NCBI GenBank assembly: GCA_004009845.1
Contig: RMBW01000026.1
Span: 309,953-373,952 of the forward strand
DNA: 64,000 bases
Direction: 5' to 3'
Source: Davidsoniella eucalypti
Taxonomy: Eukaryota; Ascomycota; Sordariomycetes; Microascales; Ceratocystidaceae
Part shown: positions 23,592-33,017 of the stretch, one piece after another
Numbering within the stretch: position 1 is the first letter of the stretch
Layout of the letters: the number at the start of each line of letters is the position of its first letter
Made by a program: the position numbers and the translations under genes
Notes under the pieces: model-generated
What the model was told of the DNA's origin: nothing
The model's database searches: none
Seen by the model: only the letters and a program-made list of their open reading frames with translations

Positions 23592-26002
23592 AGCGAAGGA
23601 AGAAAGAAAAATGAAGAGTTAAGGAGCGGGAGGAGACGAGAGGAGAAATAGAAGCCAGTAAAAAGAAAAAAAAATTCAGAGACAAGCTCACGCTGTGTTA
23701 TGCAGCTAGTAACCCAACTAAGAAGAACAAGCAATTAGCAATTACAAGCTTCAAAATCAGAAGGGAAGCTCTTCCGGAAATAGGTATTAGCAGGCAACCT
23801 ATTGAAAATAGGGCCCAAATATGTGGAATAATTAAAAGACACAGGCTTCGGGCCGCCAATTTACAGGCTAGCCGGTACTTGGCAGGGCTGGCCTCTTTAT
23901 TTTTGGGGCTTTTATGATCGAATTCCTCTCTTCTTGGGCGGTAGAGGCCCCTGAGGCGACCGATAAAAATGCACTGAAGCTACTAGAAGCTACAGGCACT
24001 AAATGCGAGTCGGAACTGCACGGCGATCAAGACCAGTGCACGCAGATCTACCAAAAAAAAAAAAAGATCGAGCGATCTTCCGATTGCGGTGCTGCAGGTG
24101 AGTCGCAATTCTGCAGTGTTTATCTTCTTTTTGTTTTCTTTTCTCAAACGGGTATATATATATAACTATTTACACGCAAATGTCGAGGACGTCGTGTTGG
24201 GATGGTTCGTAAGGGCACGTCTCCAGGCGTTTGATTGACGCCTGTGTTGCGCCAAAGGCTTAGGTGAAACGAAATTTAGACGATAGAGAGAACTGAGCCA
24301 ACGCAAGGGACCAAAGACAGCTGCGAGCTTATACCGACGATCAGTCAGGAAGAAGGGAGCTATTAAGCCTTGAGATGACGATATTCAAGAGGGTATAAGG
24401 ACGACAGAGGCAGCGTCTGGATGAGAGGCTCGCGGCGCTACCGAGAATTCAAAATGAAGCGCTGGCTGGTTGTTGGTTGCGTAGTAGGGCCGAGTTCCGG
24501 TTCTTGAAAGTAGATTTAGATTTCCAGATGGCACAACCCACGGTATAAATGGGATGATAAGATGGCTCTGTGTTTATCTTCAAGTCTGCCAGCTAGAACG
24601 TGAAAACCAAATATGAATGTGGTCGCTAGCCCAACGACAACAAAGATAGCTGCTCTTTTGTGTGATTTGTTTTGTTTGCTGATATTGTGCTGTGGGCTAT
24701 TTTGGGGCGGGCTGTTTACTGAGCAACGCGACGACACTGCAGGAAGTTGCTGCAGAAAACCCGTTGTTACTGGACTGGATGAAAAGGAAAAATAAAGAAC
24801 AAGGAAATGGAAGACTAAAATAACCATAATACCAGGAAAGCTATAAATGGGTGCCTGTCTGTTTTTTCTCAGCTCTCTAAATAAAATATGAGGTTGACGA
24901 TACGGGCTCGCGATACCATGAAAAGGCGGTCAGATATTTGAGGGCATATTTCTCTCCGGCTTTCACTTCGTATCAATACAGCTCAGTCATGGAACTAATA
25001 CATGTAAGCCAGTTCAATGGCATTCGCTCTCTTATTATAGAATATTTCCCATTAACACTCAGAATCGCCATGGTTATCTGCCATATCATTCCAAAGAATA
25101 CTTTTCGTTTCTATCAGTATGGGGTTCCCTCCCACTCACTCAGACCTCTATATGACTAGATCGGAGGCTGATGGTAAAGTGAAAAGACGAAAAGATGCTA
25201 CTATGGTGGCGGGGCCTTTGACGTTACCGTAATGAAGGCTCTAACGATGCACCGCGTTCTTCCCTATCTCAAGCCACCCATGGTACCTAGTATGTTGTTA
25301 TATTCCTCGTCATGTCTTTTGTTTCCCGTCCCATAGCCAACTATTGATCACATCACCATTTAATTTCATATCCCGATCAAGCTAGAAAACTATTTATTCA
25401 CTAATAGCAATATGGTAGCCCTCTTGAGATTAAGGTGAATATCTACTATCCTCTTCCCAGTGCTCAGACATCGCTTCAGTTATTACCCACCTCTTCCTTT
25501 CGAAAAACTTCACTCACCCTCGTAGACTTAAAATCCAGATCAACCCAAAAAGGCCCTTATGCCCATGTTCCTCCTTTCCCTCTAAGACTACAACCATATC
25601 CCAAAGTATCCCTGTCATTTCGTCCAAATCTTCACGATCCTGCCTACCAATGGCATGCCAGGGGTTTTATTTCTTTCCTTGAAGCATTTACCAGGGGAGA
25701 AAATAGGCCCAAGGGCTGGTGGGACTGACACAAACAAAATTGTATGACTATTTTGGATTACAGGACATGTAAGTTGTCATCATAAAAATAATCAATCCAT
25801 ATAGGATTTTGTACTTCGCAGTTTAAAATGACCATATTGTTAACAAAAAAAACCCGCCGCGCTTTCTAGGGTTAACAAACCCACAATGTTACACGATGAA
25901 CATCCAATGGTAGTAAATACAAAAACCCACCCAAAAAGAACTAAATCAATAAGAAACCAAAAATGTAATAACACATCTTCATGATGTGATTGATAGTAGA
26001 GA
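23592..26002. other. 2.4-kb intergenic region, no convincing gene
   Basis: Upstream of the CAP-Gly gene and downstream of tRNA-Arg. It contains a purine-rich leader near 23600-23690 and an A12 tract near 24054. Two marginal frames, 24516-24827 (-) with one hydrophobic stretch and 25435-25728 (+), are the only candidates; the second is listed separately. Confidence 0.5.
25435..25728 (+). CDS. Possible 97-residue protein, unrecognised
   Basis: A frame of 97 codons, Pro/Ser-rich at the start and ending RGENRPKGWWD. The second half (FRPNLHDPAYQWHARGFISFLEAF) looks more protein-like than the first, so it could be the 3' exon of a spliced gene. A CTCGTAG at about 25517-25523 could act as an acceptor, but I found no upstream exon with matching phase. 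No family recognised. Confidence 0.25.
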   Translation: MNIYYPLPSAQTSLQLLPTSSFRKTSLTLVDLKSRSTQKGPYAHVPPFPLRLQPYPKVSLSFRPNLHDPAYQWHARGFISFLEAFTRGENRPKGWWD

Positions 26003-26074
26003 TGACCACGATGGGATTCGAACCCACAATCTTTTGATTCGTAGTCAAACGCCTTGCCATTGGGCCACGCGGCC
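26003..26074 (-). tRNA. tRNA-Arg (anticodon ACG), no intron
   Basis: The minus strand folds into a complete cloverleaf: acceptor GGCCGCG pairing with CGTGGTC through two G-U pairs, a D arm with GCC/GGC, an anticodon stem TTTGA/TCAAA closing the loop CTACGAA with anticodon ACG, and a T arm GTGGG/CCCAT around TTCGAAT. The discriminator is A. ACG, with its A edited to inosine, reads CGU/CGC/CGA arginine codons. A T5 run about 40 bases downstream could be the Pol III terminator. Confidence 0.95.
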
Positions 26075-26231
26075 CATCAACTGAATATGAAAAAGAGAGC
26101 TTAGGTGGCTTTCTATAGGAAGCAAGTTACGTCACGATCTTTTTTTTGGTCACAATATCACTTGTACATTCACTGCTGTGTTACAGGATAGAAGATATTA
26201 CTTGATTTCTATTCTACATTTAAAAAAACTA

Positions 26232-27308
26232 CTAAGCATAGTCTCTAGGCCTTTCTATGATATCACTACTCCCAATAGGTCGTGTCCCGTCGTTGAAAAC
26301 CATGGCTTCACGATGCTGCCTACGAAGCCTGACTTCTTCTTCTGACTGTTCACGAGATCTAGGCGAGGGTTGCCGACTCTCGTCTTCTTCAGATCTTGTA
26401 TCATCCCACTCGTGTGCACTTAGATAGACGCAAAAGTTTGAGTCGTTGTCTTGCTTTCGAGACAAAGGAAGAAGCTTGGCTTTTCTGAGTGCCTCAAGAC
26501 CGGAGGGCGTATTCTGCAATAGCCGGAGTAGATCTGAGATTTTGCTGCGTTTAATGATGTATTCCTTAAAATTCTTCTGACGTTCTTTGTCACTTTTACC
26601 CCAGTTTTGTTTCACAAGCCATTTTTCAATAAACAATGAACGGACGAGCATATTCGAGTCTCCTCCTCCTTGTATGAGTTCATAGAGTAGGTTGAGTCCA
26701 ATCTTTTCGGCTTCGTCACGTAAATTGAATTCATCCCACAGCGCATAATCTAACACAGGAAGCTTGGTATTCTTCGCGCTGATTCTGATAGACTCGACTA
26801 TGATTCCGCATGACCGTTGACTGTAAAGACCGTGAATATTATTTGGGCCATCTGGAAAGTTGTTAGTTGATTATTCAATACCATCAACATTCACCATTCA
26901 ATATTAAGACAACTGACCGATATACTGACAAGAATTAGACATAATCAACGAGAGTGCTCTGAGACAGTGTATGCGGCTAGCGCGATTCTTCAGTAATATA
27001 CCTCTGAAGATAATGAGCATGGTATCTTTGTCCACGGCGGCCCGGTCAGATAAGATTTTGATTGCAACGTCCCGAATTGAGTGATTGGGATGTTCGACAA
27101 GCTTATTGATGGTTGGTAGTGAGAGTGCATCTTCTGTTTCTTGAGTGATGTACTGAGTCTTCGGAGGTATAGGCTCTACGATGCTATCTTCCTTGACCGA
27201 GTTTAGTATACTCCACATTATGCTAACCATGGACACTGCACAAGCAGCCATGCTATAGACAAGCATGCGCTCATTTTTCATCAGCCCGATGAGGCCAAGT
27301 GAACTCAT
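26232..27308 (-). CDS. ARM-repeat-like protein with N-terminal membrane anchor
   Basis: Exons 26918-27308 and 26232-26851 join (ATC G|AT) to 336 residues. Residues about 14-36 (ERMLVYSMAACAVSMVSIMW) are a hydrophobic segment after a short N-terminus, suggesting membrane anchoring with the rest in the cytosol. The middle is helical with ARM/HEAT-like pairs: LPTINKLVEHPNHSIRDVAI, then KILSDRAAVDKDTMLIIFRG. The C-terminal 70 residues are acidic, Ser/Arg-rich and probably disordered, ending DIIERPRDYA. Similar proteins are conserved in filamentous fungi but I know of no assigned function. The donor is GTCAGT rather than GTAAGT; the reading frame supports it. Confidence 0.8.
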
Positions 27309-27814
27309 GATGATGTTGGACCACGATTTGGGGTTGGGGTTATGTATGTATTATAGTTCGTAGGATTGCGCCATTGAGCTTGTACTGGAGTTCGTGCAAG
27401 TATACGCTTCTGCCCCTATGATACAATGCGGCAATATGTGTTTGCGACAGCAAAGATTGATAGAAAACTATTGATATGGTGAAAAGTAGGTCAAAAAGTC
27501 AGATTATCACATGTAAGTGATGATGAAGAAGAAGTTGATCTACTATCCCATTGTTAAGCTGACAATTGCAGCTTGGATCATATTTACAACGCTTAGCCTA
27601 TTGCGACTTCTGCCTTGTCTCACCGCCCGATAAGATAAGGATTTAGTGGGACCTTGTCCAAAAATTTGTACGCATAACTTTTTTTTATTATCGATGATGG
27701 GCTTTAAGATAGGCCGTTGGATGGATGGACTTTAATGTGAAGCACTTGCTAAAGGCCTTCTTTATTACTCATCACGATTGTTCGTACTAACAACGGCCAT
27801 ACCAATAAACCGCC
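27309..27814. other. Divergent promoter region between the ARM-like gene and NOP14
   Basis: About 500 bases between two divergent start codons. Nothing coding is seen. A TTTTTTTATTAT stretch near 27680 is the main low-complexity feature. Confidence 0.5.
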
Positions 27815-30592
27815 ATGGCTCCTTCCCAGCTGAAGAGGCTGAAGTCCTCTCTTAGAGAGCAGGGAATAATTGGCCCGCAGAAGTCGAAGAAGCAGAAGAA
27901 AGCGCAGGCAAATGAAGCAAAGGGAAATGTTGAAAAGCGCCTGCGTAAGTCTGCGGTCCTGGGCAATATCCGCGAGCAATTCAACCCTTTCGACCTCAAG
28001 CATAGCCGTGGCCCCAAGTTCGAAGTCACTTCCAACAAACCTGCCTCGAAAGGTGTCCTCGGACGGCCTGGCGTGACCAAAGCCGCAGGTGAACAGAGAG
28101 TAAGCCACACACCGCGATATCGTACAGGTTCAAGAGAATATACTGACTTATCTGTCTTATAGCGTCAAGACACTCTGCTGCTGGAGATGCAGCGTCGCAA
28201 CAAGGTCGGCGGTATCCTCGATAGACGAATTGGCGAGTACGACCCGAACATGGCCCAGGAAGACAAGATGCTGGAGCGTTTTGTTGCCGAAAAGCAGCGT
28301 AGCCACAAGAAGGCATCTCTTTTCGACCTGGAGGACGAAGAGCCCCTTGGCGCGCTCACTCATAACGGCCAGGCTATCAACCTTGACGACTTCAATGACG
28401 AAGACATGTCTGATATGGGCAGTGATGCTGATACCGACGAGCGCAAGAAGATGAAGCGTGCGCGCTTCTTGGAACAGCTCCAGGCTGAAGAGAACGGCGA
28501 AGCAGACGACAACAGCCAGCAACAGCCAAAAAAGTCAAAGCAGGAAGTCATGAAGGAGCTAATCGCCAAATCTAAGATGTACAAGTACGAACGCCAGGCC
28601 ACCAAAGAAGAGGACCTCGACATCATAGCGGACATCGATAAAGAGACACATGACATCATGAACCTGTTGCTTGGCTCCAAGCGGAAGAAGGATGCTGCCA
28701 AACCAGAGAATATCGTTACCAAAGTTGCTGGTATGGATCGTGCCGAGTTCGAGAAGGACTTCGACAAGAAGATCAAGCTACTAGCCGAAGATACCCGCTC
28801 AAAGCCCGCGGAAAGGACAAAGACTGAAGAGGAGATTGCCGCTGAGCAGTCTGAAAAACTCAAGAAGCTGGAAGACAAGCGCCTCAAGAGAATGAACGGC
28901 GAGGAAGACTCGTCTGAATCAGAGCAATCAGAAGATGAAGCCTCCAAGAATGATTCCCAAGACGACATGGAAACCGATGACGAAGAGGAGGATTTTGGAT
29001 TAGGTCGGGGTATCAAGACTAGACATACCGCCGCGGAACTTGGGTACGATGACGAGGACGACTTCTTGATTGACGATGATCTTGTAGCTAGCGGCTCCGA
29101 TGTTGACCTAGCTTCTAGCGAAGACGATGAAGATGACTCAGACGATTCCGAAGGTGACTCGGGCGACGATAACTCGGAAGAGGAAGATGAATTCACGCAA
29201 GGCCTCCGGTTAACGGCACAGGAACTTCAAGACCCGTCATTTGACAAGACAGGCAACAAGACCCGTGAGGGAGCTGACGAGTCTGGTCTTCCTTACACAT
29301 TCCCCTGCCCCCAAGATCTTGAGGAACTACTCAATATTGTCACAGCCCACCCTTTTGAAAAGATACCCATTATCGTGCAGCGGATAAGAGCGCTGTATCA
29401 TCCGAGTTTGGATAGCGGCAACAAAGAAAAGCTGAGCCACTTCGTTGAAGCTCTTGTGGACTTCGTTGCCAACTGCCAAGAGTTTGAAGGCGTGCAGTTT
29501 TCTATCATTGAGACTATATCTAGACACATTCACTCAATGGCGAAGATGTTCCCCATCAATGTTGCTAAGCAGTGCCGGAAATACATCGCCGAATCGTATG
29601 AGCAACGCCCTCTAGCACCTACCGTTGGAGACTTGGTACTTCTTACTGCCATTGGCTCCATGTTCCCGACATCCGATCATTTCCATCAGGTTGTTACACC
29701 TGCCATCCTGTGCATGACTCGGTATCTCGGCCAGAAGGTTCCACATACTATCAACGACTATGTCATCGGTGCCTTTATCGCCACTTTGCTTTTGCAATAC
29801 CAACAGCTTGCCAAGCGTTTTGTACCTGAAGTGCTTGTTTTCACATTCAATTCTCTCATCTCTCTAGCACCAACAAAGCCTTCAAAACCTTTAGGACTCT
29901 TCCCTGTTCACGAACCCTCGGCGGGCATTCGGATTCTCAAGGCGCAGAACACCACTGTCCGGAAAATGAAGATCACAGATTGTGACGAGGATGATCTCTC
30001 GGATGAAGAAGAACTTGTTCTCAAGGTATCCTTAGTAGACACATTCGTACAGCTTATCGACGCTGCATCAGACGTATGGACTGGAAAGGCCGCCTTCTTC
30101 GAGACTTTCCAGCCTGCGCAGGCCGTCCTAAAACATCTCGGCTCCAAGACCTGCCGCAGCCATCTACCCAAAGCGCTTCTCGAGCGTATCGAGCGCACCT
30201 CTGCTAAGCTCGAGCGGGCCCAAAAGGTAGCTCAACTAAACCGACGACCGCTTGAGTTACACCACCACAAGCCCTTAGCCATCAAAGCGTCCTTCCCCAA
30301 ATTCGAAGACCAATTCGACCCTACCAAGCACTACGATCCCAACAAGGACCGCGCGGAAACGGCACGCTTACAAAAGGAGTACAAACGGGAGCGCAAGGGT
30401 GCGATGCGCGAGCTACGCAAGGACGCCAACTTTATGGCCCGCGAGAAACTGCGTGTCAAGAAGATCAAGGACGAGGCGTACGAAAAGAAGTTCAAGCGTC
30501 TCGTGGCGGAAATCCAGGGCGAGGAAGGTGCCGCGTCAAACGAGTACGAGCGCGAGAAGTCGGCACGCAAGAGAGCCAGAGCTCGCACATAA
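27815..30592 (+). CDS. nop14: NOP14, SSU processome nucleolar protein
   Basis: Exons 27815-28099 and 28163-30592 give 904 residues. Nop14 is a U3 snoRNP-associated protein needed for 18S rRNA maturation and 40S export in the nucleolus. The N-terminus is basic (QLKRLKSSLREQGIIGPQK) and includes the conserved NPFDLKHSRGPKFEV. A conserved block follows soon after the intron (RNKVGGILDRRIGEYD). The centre, about residues 330-420, is a long Asp/Glu/Ser-rich acidic tract with several casein-kinase-like SDDE/SEDE runs, after which the helical C-terminal half begins (LPYTFPCPQDLEELL). The C-terminus is strongly basic (ARKRARART). Length and order match Nop14 of other ascomycetes. The intron has a TACTGAC branch site. 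Confidence 0.96.
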
Positions 30593-30977
30593 GCTTGTGG
30601 GTTTACTATTGGCAAACCCAGCCTTTTTTTCTCTCCTTTGGCTTAAGGAAAAGGGGTGTGTTTTATATCTTGGCATCAAGCTGTTCATCATATATCTTTG
30701 TATTTATGCGGCTTGGCTTATATGTCTAGGCTTTCTCTTTGTTGGGGCCATATGCTGCTTCATTATCATAAACGGCGTTGTTGTATTTTTAAGGGTCATA
30801 ATCAAAAGAAATAATTGAATGCTTTTCCATACTACAACCTTCTATTCTGTGCTTCGTTATATGATCGAATATCATGAGCTGCAGCTCTATGATGTGAACG
30901 AAAGGTGTTTTACATATCTAATCTACATTCACGGAGCAAAATTGAATAAAATTTTGCCAAAAAAAGATGTTTCGCAT
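30593..30977. other. NOP14 3' flank
   Basis: T-rich DNA following the NOP14 stop codon, ending at the tRNA-Ile gene. The tail holds the minus-strand T7 run that probably terminates the tRNA. Confidence 0.5.
30959..30965 (-). terminator. Pol III terminator of tRNA-Ile
   Basis: Seven consecutive T on the minus strand begin 12 bases after the tRNA discriminator base, a standard Pol III stop. Confidence 0.75.
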
Positions 30978-31003
30978 TGCTCCTGGTGGGGGTCGAACCC
31001 ACG

Positions 31004-31076
31004 CTATTGAATGTGTTAGTATTGTCTGGTGATGATTGGTTGTGAGGCTGGTGGGGAGGTGGATATATTAACTTAC
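31004..31076 (-). other. Spliceosomal-type intron inside tRNA-Ile variable loop
   Basis: The 73-base insertion begins GTAAGT, carries a perfect TACTAAC branch site at 31015-31021, and ends CAATAG ten bases after that motif. These are the same signals used by the protein-gene introns in this window. Its size is also typical of them. No BHB-like fold that would suit the tRNA endonuclease is obvious at its borders. Confidence 0.7.
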
Positions 31077-31086
31077 ACTTTCGCAT

Positions 31087-31116
31087 TTCGTCATATTTAT
31101 CAAGCGATCTGATCAA
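31087..31116 (-). other. Canonical 30-nt tRNA intron after position 37
   Basis: Lies directly after A37 of the anticodon loop. It contains ATAAATAT, which can pair with the anticodon region as is usual for eukaryotic pre-tRNA introns cut by the Sen endonuclease. The exact 3' cut depends on the placement of bases 38-39. Confidence 0.75.
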
Positions 31117-31384
31117 TATAAGAACGACACGCTAACCACTGCGTCACAGGAGCAGACGAAAGTGGGTTTTGGTAATCCGGCTGTTATCGGAGTCTATACA
31201 ACAAGAAAAATGGGTCTTTTTACAGCTAAAATGGACAGAGTTCCTGTTGTGTCTTGCGTTGAATTTGTTTAATTCCCATCGATATATCTCGTTACTTCAA
31301 ATTGTTTATAATCAAAGCATCGTAAGCATCCATAATCATCATCAGAGATGCCCAGGATAACTAACAATACCCTTCTAGGCCGAT

Positions 31385-32455
31385 ATGAGTTCGCGTTCCA
31401 GAAGGCTGAGTGAAGAACCACCGGTTCGTCCAGCATCCACCAACAACACAGCTGAAGGAGAAGACGACGAAGAAGATGATTACATGACCATGGCCATCGC
31501 AGAGCCTCAGAAGCCCGTCAAAGAAACTTCTTTCCAGCGAACACAGCGTCTCAAAAAAGAATCCCTTGCCCGCGGTCGACCGAAATCGAAGGCTGAGATT
31601 GCAGAAGAAGAAGCCGTTGCTCGCCATGCCGCCCTATCAACATCTCTCTTCGACGCACCCAATGCCAAAAAGAACAAGGGCTTTGCCATGATGGCCAAGA
31701 TGGGCTTCACCGGCGGCGGCCTCGGCAAGAAGACCGAATTGGGACAGAGTAGTGGTCGTACGGAGCCGATCCGCATCGATATCAAGCACGATAGGGGTGG
31801 TATCGGCATGGAAGCCGAGCGGAAACGAAAGCTACAGGAAGAGGCCGAACGCCTGGCTAAAGAAGACGGCGCGGGAGCAAAGAAAGCTAAAGTCGTTGTT
31901 GATCCGTTGGAATATCGAGATCGTATGGCGAAAGAACGCGAGGCTGAGCGGCTAGAAAAACAGGTTCTTGCCGCCCAGCGCATGGCTTCGAGTCTCTACG
32001 ATGAAATGGTCGAGGCCGAGGCCGAGGCTACGGGTATCGATTCCGGCACGTCCAGGAAAGATCAAACCGACAAGCAGCGCACAAGCATCAAGTCCGTTAA
32101 CGTCCTATGGCGTGGCCTTGTCAAAGATCGCATGGAGGCCGATCGTCGTAGGAAACTCAAAAAGGACCTGGAGGAGAGCTTATCAGCTATGCATGGTGGC
32201 GACGACGAACTAGGCGAGAACGACGACGATCGGATGGCCATGGGAAAGGACGTGACGTCGTTTCTGCCTATCGATGCAGACGACGCAGAAGATGCTGAGC
32301 TGGATGAATTCAAAAGCCTCGAGCCGCTGGAAAAGCTAAAGAAGTTGCTCTCGCATCTACGTGATCAGCATCATTATTGCTTATGGTGCAAGTTTAGGTA
32401 TCCGGATGCTGAGATGGACGGATGCCCAGGAATAACCGAGGAAGATCACGACTAA
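31385..32455 (+). CDS. G-patch domain protein, GPATCH11/CCDC75 type
   Basis: A single exon of 356 residues. Residues about 97-140 form a G-patch (NKGFAMMAKMGFTGGGLGKK and following IRIDIKHDRGGIGME), a motif that activates DEAH-box RNA helicases. Helical, charged segments follow. The C-terminal DUF4187 module has the typical YCLWC and GCPGITEEDHD ending, with Cys residues that could bind metal. This two-domain layout identifies the GPATCH11 family, nuclear proteins of uncertain role probably linked to RNA processing. The N-terminus carries an acidic patch (EGEDDEEDD). The gene starts about 230 bases from the tRNA-Ile 5' end on the opposite strand. Confidence 0.93.
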   Translation: MSSRSRRLSEEPPVRPASTNNTAEGEDDEEDDYMTMAIAEPQKPVKETSFQRTQRLKKESLARGRPKSKAEIAEEEAVARHAALSTSLFDAPNAKKNKGFAMMAKMGFTGGGLGKKTELGQSSGRTEPIRIDIKHDRGGIGMEAERKRKLQEEAERLAKEDGAGAKKAKVVVDPLEYRDRMAKEREAERLEKQVLAAQRMASSLYDEMVEAEAEATGIDSGTSRKDQTDKQRTSIKSVNVLWRGLVKDRMEADRRRKLKKDLEESLSAMHGGDDELGENDDDRMAMGKDVTSFLPIDADDAEDAELDEFKSLEPLEKLKKLLSHLRDQHHYCLWCKFRYPDAEMDGCPGITEEDHD

Positions 32456-33017
32456 CTACTATACGATATATATCACACTATACTGAGCATTATTCATTTT
32501 ACACAATAAGAATAATCATAATATATCATCACCAAGTATCATGGTGTTACATATATCTCATGAAGAAGGCTTCGCATTCTTAAGCATCAAGACGTCCACA
32601 CGAAGAACTGAAGTTACAGACATCCATAATAGAAATGGCACAAAGGAAATGGAAAATGTACATTGGCTATCTTGAAAACATGAACAGAATACCAACAAGG
32701 AAAAAAAAATGACCTGTCCGTCTCCTTCACTCAGGACAAGGCTTTAGAGTAGAGAAATAGGGTATAAAACAAGATCCGCTAAGCACACAAAAGAAGATAG
32801 GCATATGAAGAGAATTGTAGAAGAGACAGTAAGAAAACAGATAAACGAAGATGTTGGTGTTGTCTGGTAAAAGAAAACAAAATGCTGCTGATGCTATCAA
32901 AGAAAAGAAACAAAAGAAAAAAAGAAAGAGATATGAGAAATATAAGAAAGAATGCTACCCTTTGTTTTTTTTGCTGTTACTATCACTTTTGTTCCTGCCT
33001 ACCTTGATCTGAATTCG
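32456..33017. other. Intergenic region between convergent GPATCH11 and ELMO genes
   Basis: Two 3' flanks meet. The DNA is A-rich on the plus strand from about 32690 to 32950, which is a T-rich 3' untranslated region for the minus-strand gene. Nothing else stands out. Confidence 0.5.

Larger units (their letters stand above)
30978..31153 (-). tRNA. tRNA-Ile (anticodon UAU) with two introns, one spliceosomal-like
   Basis: On the minus strand the ends pair perfectly: GCTCCTG with CAGGAGC, discriminator A. The D arm is ACGC/GCGT around AGTGGTTA. The anticodon stem TCGTT precedes loop CTTATA with anticodon TAT. The T arm GTGGG/CCCAC encloses TTCGACC, giving a good B box. A first insertion of 30 bases (31087-31116) follows position 37, the standard tRNA intron site. 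A second of 73 bases (31004-31076) sits inside the variable loop and looks like a spliceosomal intron. Removing both leaves exactly 73 bases, with 3' anticodon stem TGCGA (one T-T mismatch, one wobble) and a 5-base variable loop AAGTC. Confidence 0.85.

Noticed and set aside
24516..24827. 103-codon minus-strand frame with one hydrophobic stretch
   Set aside because: Poor composition, no family and no supporting splice or promoter pattern.
28360..29196. 278-codon Ser-rich minus-strand frame
   Set aside because: It is the antisense of the acidic Asp/Glu tract of NOP14; poly-Ser arises from complementing GA-rich codons.
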